Below are positions 1 through 8,776 of a DNA stretch of 49,921 nt, piece by piece; within the stretch, counting starts at the first letter, position 1, and every line of letters starts with the position of its first letter. The translations under genes and the position numbers were made by a program. Below the pieces are notes generated by a model. That model was not told the DNA's origin. It ran no database searches and saw nothing but the letters and a program-made list of their open reading frames with translations. Source of the stretch: Geobacteraceae bacterium. GTDB lineage: Bacteria > Desulfobacterota > Desulfuromonadia > Geobacterales > DSM-12255. The stretch spans positions 1-49,921 of the forward strand of contig JACABD010000015.1 in assembly GCA_013377075.1 (NCBI GenBank), read 5' to 3'.

Positions 1-166
1 TCTCCAACTAAGCCTCACTCAAGGTTAATTTGTCAAGTTACGAATAGTTACAATTATCTCTGCAGAACTTAGTCGAACACATTTTTGCGAATCAAAGCAG
101 CATGAATTCTAGTAATTCTATTGCCGCCTCGATAGCTATAAAACCGAACTTACGGCAGATGTCACT

Positions 167-388
167 CTACCTGGCAGCTGCCGGTTTATGCGTCCGCTTG
201 CTCAAGTACTTTTCGATATCACTCCGCATATATCTAACCATGCCTCGCTCTCCTGAACCGAGAAAAAGCCGAGTAAAGCGCTGTCGGTCGGCGATCCGAC
301 TTACCGATGAACGCGAGCAACGCAAAAGACTTGCTATCTCTTTTGCTGACATGAACGGTGAAACATCCTCTGTGTTTTTGGTTTTCAT
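167..388 (-). CDS. Small excisionase-like helix-turn-helix protein
   Basis: A 73-residue protein with one predicted helix-turn-helix of the MerR/excisionase type: residues about 13-35 (MSAKEIASLLRCSRSSVSRI) followed by a basic wing and a C-terminal helix (YMRSDIEKYLSKR). This layout is that of small recombination directionality factors or element-borne regulators. ATG is preceded by a good ribosome site (GAAGGAG, seven bases upstream). It lies 112 bases downstream of the integrase stop on the same strand, so it could be a late gene of the same element. It shares the local pattern RCSRSxV with the 80-residue protein encoded at 1971-2213, which suggests the two are distant relatives. Seen: HTH pattern and ribosome site. 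Inferred: role in excision or control of the element. Confidence 0.6.
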   Translation of the reverse strand: MKTKNTEDVSPFMSAKEIASLLRCSRSSVSRIADRQRFTRLFLGSGERGMVRYMRSDIEKYLSKRTHKPAAAR

Positions 389-500
389 GCTAACTCCTTC
401 GCGTTGAAATTATCACATGAATAATCGTATCATCATGCCTTGTAAAAAGGCCTGATTGCGCGGAAGTGTTGACATGTATTTTTCCTAAATATCTCAATAT

Positions 501-1967
501 TCAAAAATCAAGATTATCCGGTATATCTTTCGGCGTAAATTTAGCGTAGTGCTTTATGACTATCTCTTCAGAATTACCCATGAGCATGGCTATCTTCCTC
601 GTGCTGACGTTATTGATAGCGAGTTGGGTGCCATAGGTATGACGATATTCATCGCAGGACCAGTCGACTTCTTTTTCCCGATAAACCTTATGGAGCTCGT
701 CGTCTAAGTCGTCTTCTTCCCAGGCATTTCCTTTGGAATCTTTGATTAATGGAGCATCTTCATCACCAAATGCACAGTAGGCCTCGATAAACGGCAGCAG
801 CTTATCGTTGATCGGGATGTTCCAAGTATATTTTTTTTTAGCACGAATGACTTTTTTCTGAAGATCGACGTCCTTATTTGTCAGTGCAACGATGTCACAC
901 CAGTCCAACGTGCTATACAAGTAAATTGCTACCGCCATCTCAAGAGCAGGATTCGCCTTAAGTTCCGGAAACTGCAGCTTCTCAAGGTTTACTTTTCTGA
1001 GGTGTTCAGAAAAAGCATCACGATCCCAACGACCTCCGGCAGGATTCGGAAAAAACCATCCGTGCTCGGACGACGCCGGCTTGTATTGCTCCAGATAGCT
1101 GCGCAGCCGCGTGTTGATTCTAACCTGGCGGTTCTCGCCGTTTTTAGGTTCCCAGTGTTTGCGATCGATTGTTTTTCCATGCACATCTATCAGTCCGCGC
1201 TCAAGATCAATATCGTCGTGTGTCAGCCAAAGCGCCTCATCTCGCCTGAGGCCCGCAAAAATATACACTGCAACCATTACCTGCAGCAGAGGGTATTCGG
1301 CAAGACATGCGAGCTGCTTATTTATTGCGGCAATTTTAAGGAAACGAACCTCCAGTTTATCCAGCTTGAGGTATTTGATCTTCTTTACAGGATTCTCTCC
1401 AGACATACTGTAGCGCCCAGGTGTAAGCGCATATTCAAAAAATAGATGCAGTGTTTCCCTGTACCTGTTCCGCGTTTTCTTGCCGACGTAACCGCGTAAG
1501 ACCCTCCCATTTTTATCTTTGACCTGCAAGATTTTTTGAAGATAGTCCTGAACCTTGGCCGTAGTGAGGTCTTGCAAATGCACCGCTGACAATAACGGAC
1601 GATTTTGATCTACGTATTTTCTTGAGCCAACACGCGCAAATTCCAGGCCCGGACATAGCTCTCCGAAAATGCTTCTGAGCACTGAAACATTCTTGACACC
1701 ATTTTCGCTGTTTAAGTGCGTCTTGATGTGCTCAACAAAACCCTGTACAGCTGTTTCCAAAGGAGTTTTAGTCGCTGCAGGAACACCTGCAGCACCAGAC
1801 AGACCTCCGGTTTTGATGATGGCTGCCGGCCCTAATTTTTCGAAATCTCCCAGCTTCCCCTTGGCGATCTGTTCGCTGTCAGTATTCAGTGCTTTTGTCT
1901 GTAGGACGTTGTTCTCATCTCGATACTTGATCGACCAAAAGTTGCCGCGCTTTTTCAGATATGCCAT
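501..1967 (-). CDS. Tyrosine-type site-specific recombinase (integrase) with duplicated half catalytic domain
   Basis: A 488-residue integrase. N-terminal residues 1-60 look like an arm-binding domain (MAYLKKRGNFWSIKYRD), residues 70-195 the SAM-like core-binding domain, and 205-488 the catalytic domain. Box I is GLRRDE with Arg241 and Glu244; a beta-turn lysine is plausible at Lys275. The C-terminal box has YRHTY with Arg442 and ends in IKHYAKF with the nucleophile Tyr474. Between them, residues 340-437 repeat the layout of 228-330 but with Asp355 where Arg241 sits. The usual first His of the HxxR box is Asp439 and the second His/Trp is Asn465. It starts four bases after the stop of the upstream HTH gene, so the two are coupled. 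It sits 550 bases from tRNA-fMet, the usual position of a genomic-island integrase. The oddities leave activity uncertain. Confidence 0.9.
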   Translation of the reverse strand: MAYLKKRGNFWSIKYRDENNVLQTKALNTDSEQIAKGKLGDFEKLGPAAIIKTGGLSGAAGVPAATKTPLETAVQGFVEHIKTHLNSENGVKNVSVLRSIFGELCPGLEFARVGSRKYVDQNRPLLSAVHLQDLTTAKVQDYLQKILQVKDKNGRVLRGYVGKKTRNRYRETLHLFFEYALTPGRYSMSGENPVKKIKYLKLDKLEVRFLKIAAINKQLACLAEYPLLQVMVAVYIFAGLRRDEALWLTHDDIDLERGLIDVHGKTIDRKHWEPKNGENRQVRINTRLRSYLEQYKPASSEHGWFFPNPAGGRWDRDAFSEHLRKVNLEKLQFPELKANPALEMAVAIYLYSTLDWCDIVALTNKDVDLQKKVIRAKKKYTWNIPINDKLLPFIEAYCAFGDEDAPLIKDSKGNAWEEDDLDDELHKVYREKEVDWSCDEYRHTYGTQLAINNVSTRKIAMLMGNSEEIVIKHYAKFTPKDIPDNLDF

Positions 1968-1970
1968 GGT

Positions 1971-2213
1971 CTACACCTGTGCTAAGGCCCGCTTCATGCA
2001 GGTCTGTTCGTAAGCAATGACTTCGCTCAACATGTAGCTGACGCTATTGCTCCGCAGAGCATTTTTTTCGTTCTGCCTGGTTAGACCGGCGTGAGCAGAA
2101 ATCTGATCGACCCCGCTACGTGAACAGCGCCATCGAACCATCAGCTGGCGTGGTGAAACAAACTGCCGATCAGCACGAGGTGATCTGCTTTTGACGACTC
2201 TCTTCGTTTTCAT
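1971..2213 (-). CDS. Small helix-turn-helix protein upstream of the integrase
   Basis: An 80-residue basic protein. Residues about 18-42 (FVSPRQLMVRWRCSRSGVDQ) resemble the excisionase/MerR-type HTH and are followed by a short wing and a helix ending YMLSEVIAYEQ. The ATG has a ribosome site (GGAGCAAGGC). Its stop is three bases before the integrase ATG, so the two are certainly cotranscribed; this arrangement is common for xis-int pairs. There is no similarity I can recognise that would separate an excisionase from an element repressor. Function is inferred from fold pattern and context. Confidence 0.65.
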   Translation of the reverse strand: MKTKRVVKSRSPRADRQFVSPRQLMVRWRCSRSGVDQISAHAGLTRQNEKNALRSNSVSYMLSEVIAYEQTCMKRALAQV

Positions 2214-2449
2214 GCCTTGCTCCAGGGTTAAATTGCTTTCCTGAATTTTTTATAGCACAGAGTTAAAAAACAGAGCCTATTCGAGAACTTATGTTGACAG
2301 TCGCACTTTTTTAACGAGTACAGCAAGGGTACACAGAGGGTTGCAAGGCCCGTTTGCAAAAGCAGAGTTCTGAAAAAATCAGATCATGCGAAGCGACATA
2401 GGCTGCAGGTTGATATGGGCTGGCAGGTGCGGCGAAACAAGCGGGTGGC

Positions 2450-2475
2450 AAGGGTACATGGTGAAGGGTACATGG
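2450..2475. repeat. Tandem direct repeat AAGGGTACATGG (x2)
   Basis: Two perfect copies of AAGGGTACATGG at 2450-2461 and 2464-2475, separated by two bases, with a third partial copy (AAGGGTAC) at 2325-2332. Position beside the integrase gene and 45 bases from the tRNA 3' end suggests arm-type recombinase sites. This role is inferred. Confidence 0.6.
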
Positions 2476-2478
2476 AAT

Positions 2479-2505
2479 AAAAAAAAAGACCTGCATTTCT
2501 GCAGG
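2479..2505 (-). terminator. Rho-independent terminator of tRNA-fMet
   Basis: Read on the minus strand, a six-base-pair stem CCTGCA/TGCAGG with a GAAA loop is followed by a run of nine or more T. It starts 14 bases beyond the CCA end of the tRNA. Confidence 0.85.
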
Positions 2506-2517
2506 CCATTGATTTTG

Positions 2518-2595
<78 letters not shown>

Positions 2596-2612
2596 ACAAT
2601 TGAAGAAACAGA

Positions 2613-2641
2613 TTAATACCATTACTATCCAGACTCGTCAA
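2613..2641 (-). promoter_or_regulatory. Sigma-70 promoter for tRNA-fMet
   Basis: Minus-strand TTGACG (2636-2641), 17-base spacer, TATTAA (2613-2618), 17 bases upstream of the mature tRNA 5' end. Confidence 0.65.
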
Positions 2642-2768
2642 CAACTATTTATCAATCAAACTCATTTATTTATCAGTCAATATTCTAAAGAGCCATTTCA
2701 GCCTGCATTATCAACAACTTAAGCTATGCAGCATTGCCTTACAAACAATGGTATTAATCAACATCGAC

Positions 2769-4949
2769 TCAAGCAGGCTTCTCTACCCCTGCCTCTTTTA
2801 TGGATAGGGAGATCCGTTTGCGCTCCGCATCGGCGGAAAGCACCTTGACCCTTACCAGATCGCCTGCCTTGACAACGGTACTCGGATCCTTGACATAGCG
2901 ATTGGCAATATGACTTATATGCACAAGTCCATCCTGATGAACGCCGATGTCGACAAAGGCACCAAAAGCAGTCACATTGGTCACCACCCCTTGCAACACA
3001 AGCCCCTCTACCAGATCCTTGATCTCGCGGATATCATCGCGAAACTCGGCTGCCTTGAACTGACTGCGCGGATCACGCCCCGGCTTTTTAAGTTCTTCGA
3101 CAATATCTTTGAGTGTCGGCAGACCGACCCCTTCACTCACGTAACTTTTTAGATCGATTCTGCCCGCCAGCGACTGGTCGGCAATCAGCTGCGCAAGAGA
3201 AACGCCAAGATCAGCGGCCATTGTCTCGACCAGTTTATAACGCTCCGGGTGGACTGCGCTGTTGTCGAGCGGGTGCTTTGCATCACGGATACGAAGAAAG
3301 CCTGCCGCCTGCTCAAAGGCCTTGGCTCCAAAGCGGGGCACCTTGAGCAGCGCTTTGCGGGAAAGAAATGAGCCATTCTCGTCGCGGTAAGAGGTAATGG
3401 CCTTTGCCAGAGATGCCCCTACCCCGGAAACATAGGAGAGCAGCGCCCAGGAAGCTGTGTTCAGATCCACACCGACGAAGTTAACCGAGGATTCAACCAC
3501 GCTTTCAAGAGACTTCTTCAACATCGACTGGTTTACGTCATGCTGATACTGGCCGACGCCAATACTTTTGGGATCAATCTTCACAAGCTCTGCCAATGGA
3601 TCCTGGAGGCGCCTTGCTATGGAGATTGCCCCGCGCACGGTCAGATCCAGCTCGGGAAACTCCTCCCTGGCAATTTCCGAAGCTGAATAGACGCTGGCTC
3701 CGGCCTCACTTACCGAAACAACCGGAACCACTAATCCTGCATCTTTCAGAGTATCTTTGGCAAAAAGCTCCATCTCGCGACCTGCCGTACCGTTACCGAC
3801 AGCAATCATCTCGACCGAGTGACTTTTTACGAGCCGGAGCAGCTCCTGCCTTGCATGGGGAACCCGCCCCTCGCCGACATGGGGGTATATGGTGACATGC
3901 TCCAGAAAGCGACCGGTTGAGTCAATTGCAGCAAGCTTGGAGCCGGTTCGAAAGCCGGGATCAATCCCCAGCACCCTCTTGCCGCCAGCAGGCGCTGCCA
4001 GCAGCAGCTCACGCAGGTTACGGGCAAAAACATGAATAGCCGCCTCATCAGCACGATCCTTGCTCTCCAGACGAAGCTCGACTTCAATGGAGGGAGCGAT
4101 CAGCCGTTTGTAGGAATCCTCAGCGACCATCTCCAGCACGGAACTGAAAATCGATTCCCGCAGAATGAGCCGGGATTTGAGGCCTGTCAGTATCTCCTCA
4201 ATAGGGGCATTGATCGCAAGAAAAAGGACCTCCTCATTCTCGCCGCGGCGCATGGCAAGCATACGGTGCGAAGGGACCGATTTCAGAGGCTCCTGATAGT
4301 CATAGTACATTTCAAACTTGCTGACCTTCCCTTTGCAGGCTGCTGTGACCCGGGAAGTCATTACCCCTTGCTCACCCGTCAGGCGACGCACCATGGCTCT
4401 GGCATCGGCACTGTCAGCAAGCCTTTCTGCAAGGATATGCCCTGCCCCCTGTATGGCGGCGGCGGCATCGGGGACCTCTCTATCAGGATTAATAAACGGC
4501 CGAGCCAGCTCCTCAACAGTTCCATTAAGTATCTCCTGGGCAGCGATTATATCTGCCAGTGGTTCAAGTCCCCGCTCACGGGCAATGGTCGCCTTTGTCC
4601 GCCGCTTGGGCTTATAGGGCAGATACAGATCCTCAAGCTCGGTTTTCTGGCGCGACGACACAATGCGTTGACGCAGCTCATCAGTGAGCTTCCCCTGCTC
4701 TTCTATTGTTTTCAGTATGGTAAGTTTGCGCTCTTCCAGATCGAGGAAGTAGGTCAACTGCTCCTCGACCATTCTGATCTGGACTTCATCAAGCTCACCG
4801 GTCTGTTCCTTGCGATAGCGGGCAATAAACGGGACCGTGGAACCCTCTTGCAAAAGCGCTACGGTCTGCAGTACCTGAGCGGTTTTGAGACCGGTCACCT
4901 CGACAATACACGGAATTACTGCAACGGTTTTTTCTTCAGTAGGCTTCAT
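2769..4949 (-). CDS. tex: Tex-family RNA-binding transcription accessory protein
   Basis: A 726-residue full-length Tex. Order of domains: N-terminal helical Tex region (about 1-300, with the conserved stretch VPFIARYRKEQTGELDE near 38-55), the YqgF/RNase H-like domain beginning at VLGIDPGFRTG (about 325), a helix-hairpin-helix pair (LLSYVSGVGASLAKAI, about 505-520), and a C-terminal S1 domain (VVTNVTAFGAFVDIGVHQDG, about 650-720). Tex binds nucleic acids and is linked to transcription and, in some species, to toxin gene expression or stress tolerance. ATG follows TGGAGT. It stands alone, divergent from the ABC operon that begins at 5140. Nothing is missing compared with the family. Confidence 0.95.
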   Translation of the reverse strand: MKPTEEKTVAVIPCIVEVTGLKTAQVLQTVALLQEGSTVPFIARYRKEQTGELDEVQIRMVEEQLTYFLDLEERKLTILKTIEEQGKLTDELRQRIVSSRQKTELEDLYLPYKPKRRTKATIARERGLEPLADIIAAQEILNGTVEELARPFINPDREVPDAAAAIQGAGHILAERLADSADARAMVRRLTGEQGVMTSRVTAACKGKVSKFEMYYDYQEPLKSVPSHRMLAMRRGENEEVLFLAINAPIEEILTGLKSRLILRESIFSSVLEMVAEDSYKRLIAPSIEVELRLESKDRADEAAIHVFARNLRELLLAAPAGGKRVLGIDPGFRTGSKLAAIDSTGRFLEHVTIYPHVGEGRVPHARQELLRLVKSHSVEMIAVGNGTAGREMELFAKDTLKDAGLVVPVVSVSEAGASVYSASEIAREEFPELDLTVRGAISIARRLQDPLAELVKIDPKSIGVGQYQHDVNQSMLKKSLESVVESSVNFVGVDLNTASWALLSYVSGVGASLAKAITSYRDENGSFLSRKALLKVPRFGAKAFEQAAGFLRIRDAKHPLDNSAVHPERYKLVETMAADLGVSLAQLIADQSLAGRIDLKSYVSEGVGLPTLKDIVEELKKPGRDPRSQFKAAEFRDDIREIKDLVEGLVLQGVVTNVTAFGAFVDIGVHQDGLVHISHIANRYVKDPSTVVKAGDLVRVKVLSADAERKRISLSIKEAGVEKPA

Positions 4950-5051
4950 TCAGACTCCATTAGTGGTATAGTGTGGGTGGTTATTCTGGATTTGATTTCA
5001 GTTTGAGTCAATCTTTTGATAATTACACCCTCCTTAGCCATCACAATCAGA

Positions 5052-5081
5052 TTGACCAAAAGGGGGATAAAATGCTAGCAT
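5052..5081 (+). promoter_or_regulatory. Candidate promoter for the first ABC transporter operon
   Basis: TTGACC (5052-5057) and TAGCAT (5076-5081) with an 18-base spacer, about 60 bases before the GTG start at 5140. This is a moderate match only. Confidence 0.35.
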
Positions 5082-5139
5082 AACCCGCTAAAATGGTCTG
5101 ACAATTCTACCATTAACTATTCAAAATACGGAGGTTTTC

Positions 5140-6132
5140 GTGAGAAAGATTTTCCTGTTAACCGTAGCATCTTCGCTTTTACTGATGGCAGCATCAATGG
5201 TGTCAGCAGCAGAACCTGCCCAGAAAACCGTAATCGGCATCTCCAAGATCGTCTCCCACCCGGCCCTTGATGCTGTAGTAAAAGGTATTCAGGATGAGCT
5301 GGCCGCTTCAAAGACAGTTGTTGAGTATGATATCCAGAACGCCAATGGTGACATTAACACCGCCGCATCGATTGCCAACAAGTTCCAGGCCGGCAAAGTT
5401 GCCGTAGCTGTCGGCGTGGCGACCCCAACCGCACAGTCACTGGTAAACACCCTGAAAGGAACACCGGTTGTATTCTCCGCTGTAACTGATCCGGTCAAGG
5501 CAGGACTTGTATCTTCACTGAAAAAAGGTGAAAAGAATGTTACCGGCGTTTCCGATATGACCCCGGTAAAGCAGCAGATTGAGCTTCTCCTCAAGATCAA
5601 GAAGGTCAAGAAGCTTGGCCATGTCTATACAAGCTCGGAAGAGAATGCCGTTGTGCTTGCAGCTGTGGTAAAGCAGGCATGCAAGGATCTTGGCATCCAG
5701 TATATCGAGACCACCGTATCCAAGTCTGCCGAGGTCAAGCAGGCAGTACAATCCATTATCCGCCGTGTCGATGCCCTCTACATAAGCACTGACAACACTG
5801 TTGTCTCTGCAATGAGCGCAGTGGCCGATGTCGCCATGAAAAACAAGGTGCCTATCATGTCTGCTGATCCGAGCTCTGCCGAGAGCTATCCTGTGCTTGC
5901 TGCATGGGGTTTTGACTACTACAAGATGGGCCGTGTGACCGGCAAGATGGTCAACGAGATTCTCAAAGGTAAAAAGCCGGAGCAGATGCCGACCCGCTTT
6001 ATGACAAAGACCGAAGATATTGACCTGCTCATTAATCTTGATGTTGCCAAGAAACTCGGCCTGACAATACCTGCCGACATCTTGAAGAGCGCCAACAAGA
6101 TCGTTGAAAACGGCAAACTGACAAAAAAATAA
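5140..6132 (+). CDS. ABC transporter substrate-binding protein, TrpX/COG2984 type
   Basis: A 330-residue periplasmic binding protein of the ABC_sub_bind family (PF04392). Residues 1-23 are a signal peptide ending VSA-AEP; the mature part opens with KTVIGISKIVSHPALDAVVKGIQDEL, the usual start for this family, and includes the family stretch VFSAVTDPVKAGLV and the hinge region VALYISTDNTVVSAM-like segment (residues about 205-225). GTG start with GGAGG six bases upstream. Members bind aromatic amino acids or nucleoside-like ligands in characterised cases; the substrate here cannot be read from sequence. It is followed by its permease and ATPase on the same strand, with a strong hairpin in the 88-base gap. 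Confidence 0.9.
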   Translation: MRKIFLLTVASSLLLMAASMVSAAEPAQKTVIGISKIVSHPALDAVVKGIQDELAASKTVVEYDIQNANGDINTAASIANKFQAGKVAVAVGVATPTAQSLVNTLKGTPVVFSAVTDPVKAGLVSSLKKGEKNVTGVSDMTPVKQQIELLLKIKKVKKLGHVYTSSEENAVVLAAVVKQACKDLGIQYIETTVSKSAEVKQAVQSIIRRVDALYISTDNTVVSAMSAVADVAMKNKVPIMSADPSSAESYPVLAAWGFDYYKMGRVTGKMVNEILKGKKPEQMPTRFMTKTEDIDLLINLDVAKKLGLTIPADILKSANKIVENGKLTKK

Positions 6133-6160
6133 TTCTCAGCTTTTATTGTCACACTCATAC

Positions 6161-6192
6161 CAGACCTGGCACTACTCATTATGTCAGGTCTG
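6161..6192 (+). promoter_or_regulatory. Intercistronic hairpin after the binding-protein gene
   Basis: Perfect eight-base arms CAGACCTG (6161-6168) and CAGGTCTG (6185-6192) with a 16-base loop, not followed by a T run. In binding-protein-dependent operons, such hairpins often protect the upstream message and raise binding protein over permease. That role is inferred. Confidence 0.5.
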
Positions 6193-6220
6193 ATTTATGT
6201 AAAGGGTACACGGTTTTTCT

Positions 6221-7129
6221 ATGATTGAAGGAATTCTTGTTGAAGGTCTGATCTACGGCATCATGGTTCTCGGGGTATTTATCACCTTCAGAATCCTCGA
6301 TTTTCCCGACCTTACGGTTGACGGCTCATTTCCCCTTGGCGCAGCTCTTATGGTTCAGGGGATTCTCCTTGGCTACAATGGCTGGGTTGCCCTGCTCATG
6401 GCCTTTGTCGGCGGTGTCATGGCCGGAGTTGTCACAGCCATCATCCATAACCACCTGAAGGTTCCAAACCTCCTGGCCGGTATTCTGACAATGACCATGC
6501 TCTATTCGATCAACATCAGGATTCTCGGCAATCGAGCCAATGTGCCGCTTCTTAACCAGGATACAATCCTCAGCTCCGTATCAACCCGTTTTGCAGGTAT
6601 AGTTCCCGATGAATACCTCCTGCTGGTCTTTTTCATTATTGTTGTTCTCGTCATCAAGCTCCTGATCGACCAGTTTTTCAGAACTGATCTCGGCATGACC
6701 ATGGGTGCAATGGGGAACAACGAACAGATGGTTATCTCCCAGGGGGTCAACCCGAAAACACTGAAAACCATCGGTGTAGGCCTTTCAAACGGTCTTGTAG
6801 CCGTTTCCGGCGCATTTGCCGCCCAGTACCTGGGTTTTGCCGATGTGGGCCTCGGCCAAGGGATCATCATCTCCGGTCTGGCATCTGTCATGATCGGTGA
6901 GTTCCTTGTCATGAAGAGCAACAAGATAGGTGTTCTCACACTCTGCGCAATCATGGGCTCGATTCTTTTCCACGGAGTCATGTATCTTGGCCGCTACTAT
7001 GGCTACCTGATCAACATGACCCCAAATGACCTCAATCTGATCAAGGGGCTGCTGATCATAGTTCTTCTGGTTCTGACCCAAAGCAGAAAGCTGAAGAAGT
7101 TTGCAGCAAAGGCTATGGTGTCAAAATGA
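6221..7129 (+). CDS. ABC transporter permease, COG4120 type
   Basis: A 302-residue inner-membrane protein with about eight hydrophobic segments spread along its length. It begins MIEGILVEGLIYGIMVLGVF and carries the branched-chain-permease-like motifs ILDFPDLTVDGSFPLGAALM (about 25-45) and NGLVAVSGAFAAQYLGFADV (about 190-210), typical for the permease partner of PF04392 binding proteins. Its stop overlaps the ATPase start by four bases (ATGA), so translation is coupled. It should form a homodimeric pore in the complex. Confidence 0.9.
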   Translation: MIEGILVEGLIYGIMVLGVFITFRILDFPDLTVDGSFPLGAALMVQGILLGYNGWVALLMAFVGGVMAGVVTAIIHNHLKVPNLLAGILTMTMLYSINIRILGNRANVPLLNQDTILSSVSTRFAGIVPDEYLLLVFFIIVVLVIKLLIDQFFRTDLGMTMGAMGNNEQMVISQGVNPKTLKTIGVGLSNGLVAVSGAFAAQYLGFADVGLGQGIIISGLASVMIGEFLVMKSNKIGVLTLCAIMGSILFHGVMYLGRYYGYLINMTPNDLNLIKGLLIIVLLVLTQSRKLKKFAAKAMVSK

Positions 7130-7923
7130 TTGAACTCAAGAATACTTCCATGCTGTTCGGAGCCGGAACTGTCAATGAAAATCTGGCTCTCAAAGAGATC
7201 AACCTGAAGGTTAAGGAAGGGGACTTCATAACTGTTATCGGCAGTAACGGCGCAGGCAAGTCCACCCTTTTCAACCTCATTGCCGGGACAATCATCCCGA
7301 CCACAGGATCAATATCAGTCAACAACATCGATGTCACCAGAGAGCCTGAATACAGGCGGGCAAGGTATATCGGGCGAATATTTCAGAACCCGCTTCTCGG
7401 CACAGCCTCCAACATGAGCCTTGAAGACAACATGATGATCACCTACCGCAAAGGGTTCAAGTGGCTCAAAAGAAGTCTTAACAGCAAGATGCGGGAGTTT
7501 TTCCGCAAGGAGCTGATCCAGCTGAAAATGGGGCTGGAGGAGCGGATGAAGGAGAATCTGGCCATGTTCTCCGGCGGCCAGAGACAGGCGCTGACACTGT
7601 TGATGATGGTTCTTTCAAAACCGGCCCTTGTCCTTCTGGATGAGCATACCGCCGCCCTTGACCCGAAAAATGCGGCAATAGTTCTGGAGTTGACAGATAA
7701 ATTCATCAAGGAGTACAAACTTACCTCCATGATGATTACCCATAACATGAGCCATGCCATAGAGTATGGCAATCGTCTTTTGATGATGGACAAGGGTGAA
7801 ATCATTTTTGACATTGAAGGTGATGAAAAGAAGGCTCTTACCGTTGAAAAACTTATTGCCAAATTCCATGAGTTACGCCACGCCAATTTCGAGAATGACA
7901 GGGCTCTTCTTACGGAAGAGTAA
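7126..7923 (+). CDS. ABC transporter ATP-binding protein, COG1101 type
   Basis: A 265-residue ATPase. Walker A is GSNGAGKST at residues 39-47, the signature FSGGQRQAL near 148, Walker B ALVLLDEHTAAL near 168, and the switch histidine in MMITHNMSHA near 205. It is the ATPase partner of the permease with which it overlaps by four bases. It completes a three-gene uptake system of the TrpXYZ type. The next gene, a binding protein of another family, starts only 22 bases further on. Confidence 0.92.
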   Translation: MIELKNTSMLFGAGTVNENLALKEINLKVKEGDFITVIGSNGAGKSTLFNLIAGTIIPTTGSISVNNIDVTREPEYRRARYIGRIFQNPLLGTASNMSLEDNMMITYRKGFKWLKRSLNSKMREFFRKELIQLKMGLEERMKENLAMFSGGQRQALTLLMMVLSKPALVLLDEHTAALDPKNAAIVLELTDKFIKEYKLTSMMITHNMSHAIEYGNRLLMMDKGEIIFDIEGDEKKALTVEKLIAKFHELRHANFENDRALLTEE

Positions 7924-7945
7924 AAAATCAAAGCGGAGGATTAAC

Positions 7946-8734
7946 GTGAGAAAACTGATTATCGCTGCAACCGCACTACTGGCACTGTTCGCAACATCTG
8001 CTATTGCCGCTGACGGCTCGTTCGACAAGGTAAAGTCTGCAGGCAAGCTCGTCATCGGCCTTGACGACTCATTCCCGCCAATGGGTTACCGGGATGCATC
8101 GGGCAAGCTGATCGGTTTTGACATCGATGCCGCCGAAGAGCTCGGCAAGCGTCTCGGCATCAAGATCGAATGGCAGCCAACCGCATGGGACGGCGTTATC
8201 CACTCACTCAACGCCAAGAAATTCGACTGCATCTGGAACGGCATGACTATCACTGACGAGCGTGCCAAGCAGGTCGACTTCACCAAACCGTACATCATGG
8301 ATGGCCAGATTGCGGTTGTTAACTATAAGGAAAAGCGCTTCAAAGGGCTGGACGACCTCAAGAACGTCAAGGTCGGCGTACAGAAAGGCTCTTCAGCACT
8401 TAACTCTGTAAAGAAGCTGAAGACGGCACCTGCCGAGACAAAAGAGTACGAGGACAACCCAAAAGCACTGCTTGACCTTGAAGCTGGTAGAATTGACGTT
8501 GTCATTGTTGACAATGTTGCCGGCCGTGACTTCATTGCCAAGCGCCCGGGTAAATTCAAGACCCTTCCCGGATTCATCAGCAAGGAACCATTTGGAGTAG
8601 CCTTCCGCCAGGGTGAGAAGGACCTTCTTGGCAAAGTCCAGATGACACTTGACAAGATGGTGAAAGACGGGACAATGGCCAAGATCTCCAGAAAGTGGTT
8701 TGCAGAAGACATCACCAATCCGAAAAAGTGGTAA
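7946..8734 (+). CDS. Polar amino acid ABC transporter substrate-binding protein
   Basis: A 262-residue family 3 periplasmic binding protein (SBP_bac_3, PF00497). GTG at 7946 is chosen because GCGGAGGA lies six bases upstream and a signal peptide (RKLIIAATALLALFATSAIA-ADG) follows directly; a longer reading from 7796 would hide that signal inside the ATPase gene. The mature protein has the family signature GKLIGFDIDAAEELGKRLGI and the ligand-site pattern FDCIWNGMTITDERAKQVDF. Members bind glutamine, glutamate, histidine, cystine or arginine; the specific ligand is not evident. Permease and ATPase follow. Confidence 0.93.
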   Translation: MRKLIIAATALLALFATSAIAADGSFDKVKSAGKLVIGLDDSFPPMGYRDASGKLIGFDIDAAEELGKRLGIKIEWQPTAWDGVIHSLNAKKFDCIWNGMTITDERAKQVDFTKPYIMDGQIAVVNYKEKRFKGLDDLKNVKVGVQKGSSALNSVKKLKTAPAETKEYEDNPKALLDLEAGRIDVVIVDNVAGRDFIAKRPGKFKTLPGFISKEPFGVAFRQGEKDLLGKVQMTLDKMVKDGTMAKISRKWFAEDITNPKKW

Positions 8735-8737
8735 CAG

Positions 8738-8761
8738 CCGAAAATAACTGCTGTTATTCGG
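8738..8761 (+). promoter_or_regulatory. Second intercistronic hairpin after a binding-protein gene
   Basis: CCGAAAATAAC (8738-8748) pairs with GTTATTCGG (8753-8761), with a two-base bulge and a four-base loop, immediately after the stop of the family 3 binding protein. It mirrors the hairpin after the first binding-protein gene. Confidence 0.4.
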
Positions 8762-8776
8762 AATACAAGGTAAACA

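Noticed and set aside
4032-5006. 324-residue open frame antisense to tex
   Set aside because: The tex protein on the other strand has all its domains intact; this frame has no recognisable motif or ribosome site and runs into the intergenic region.
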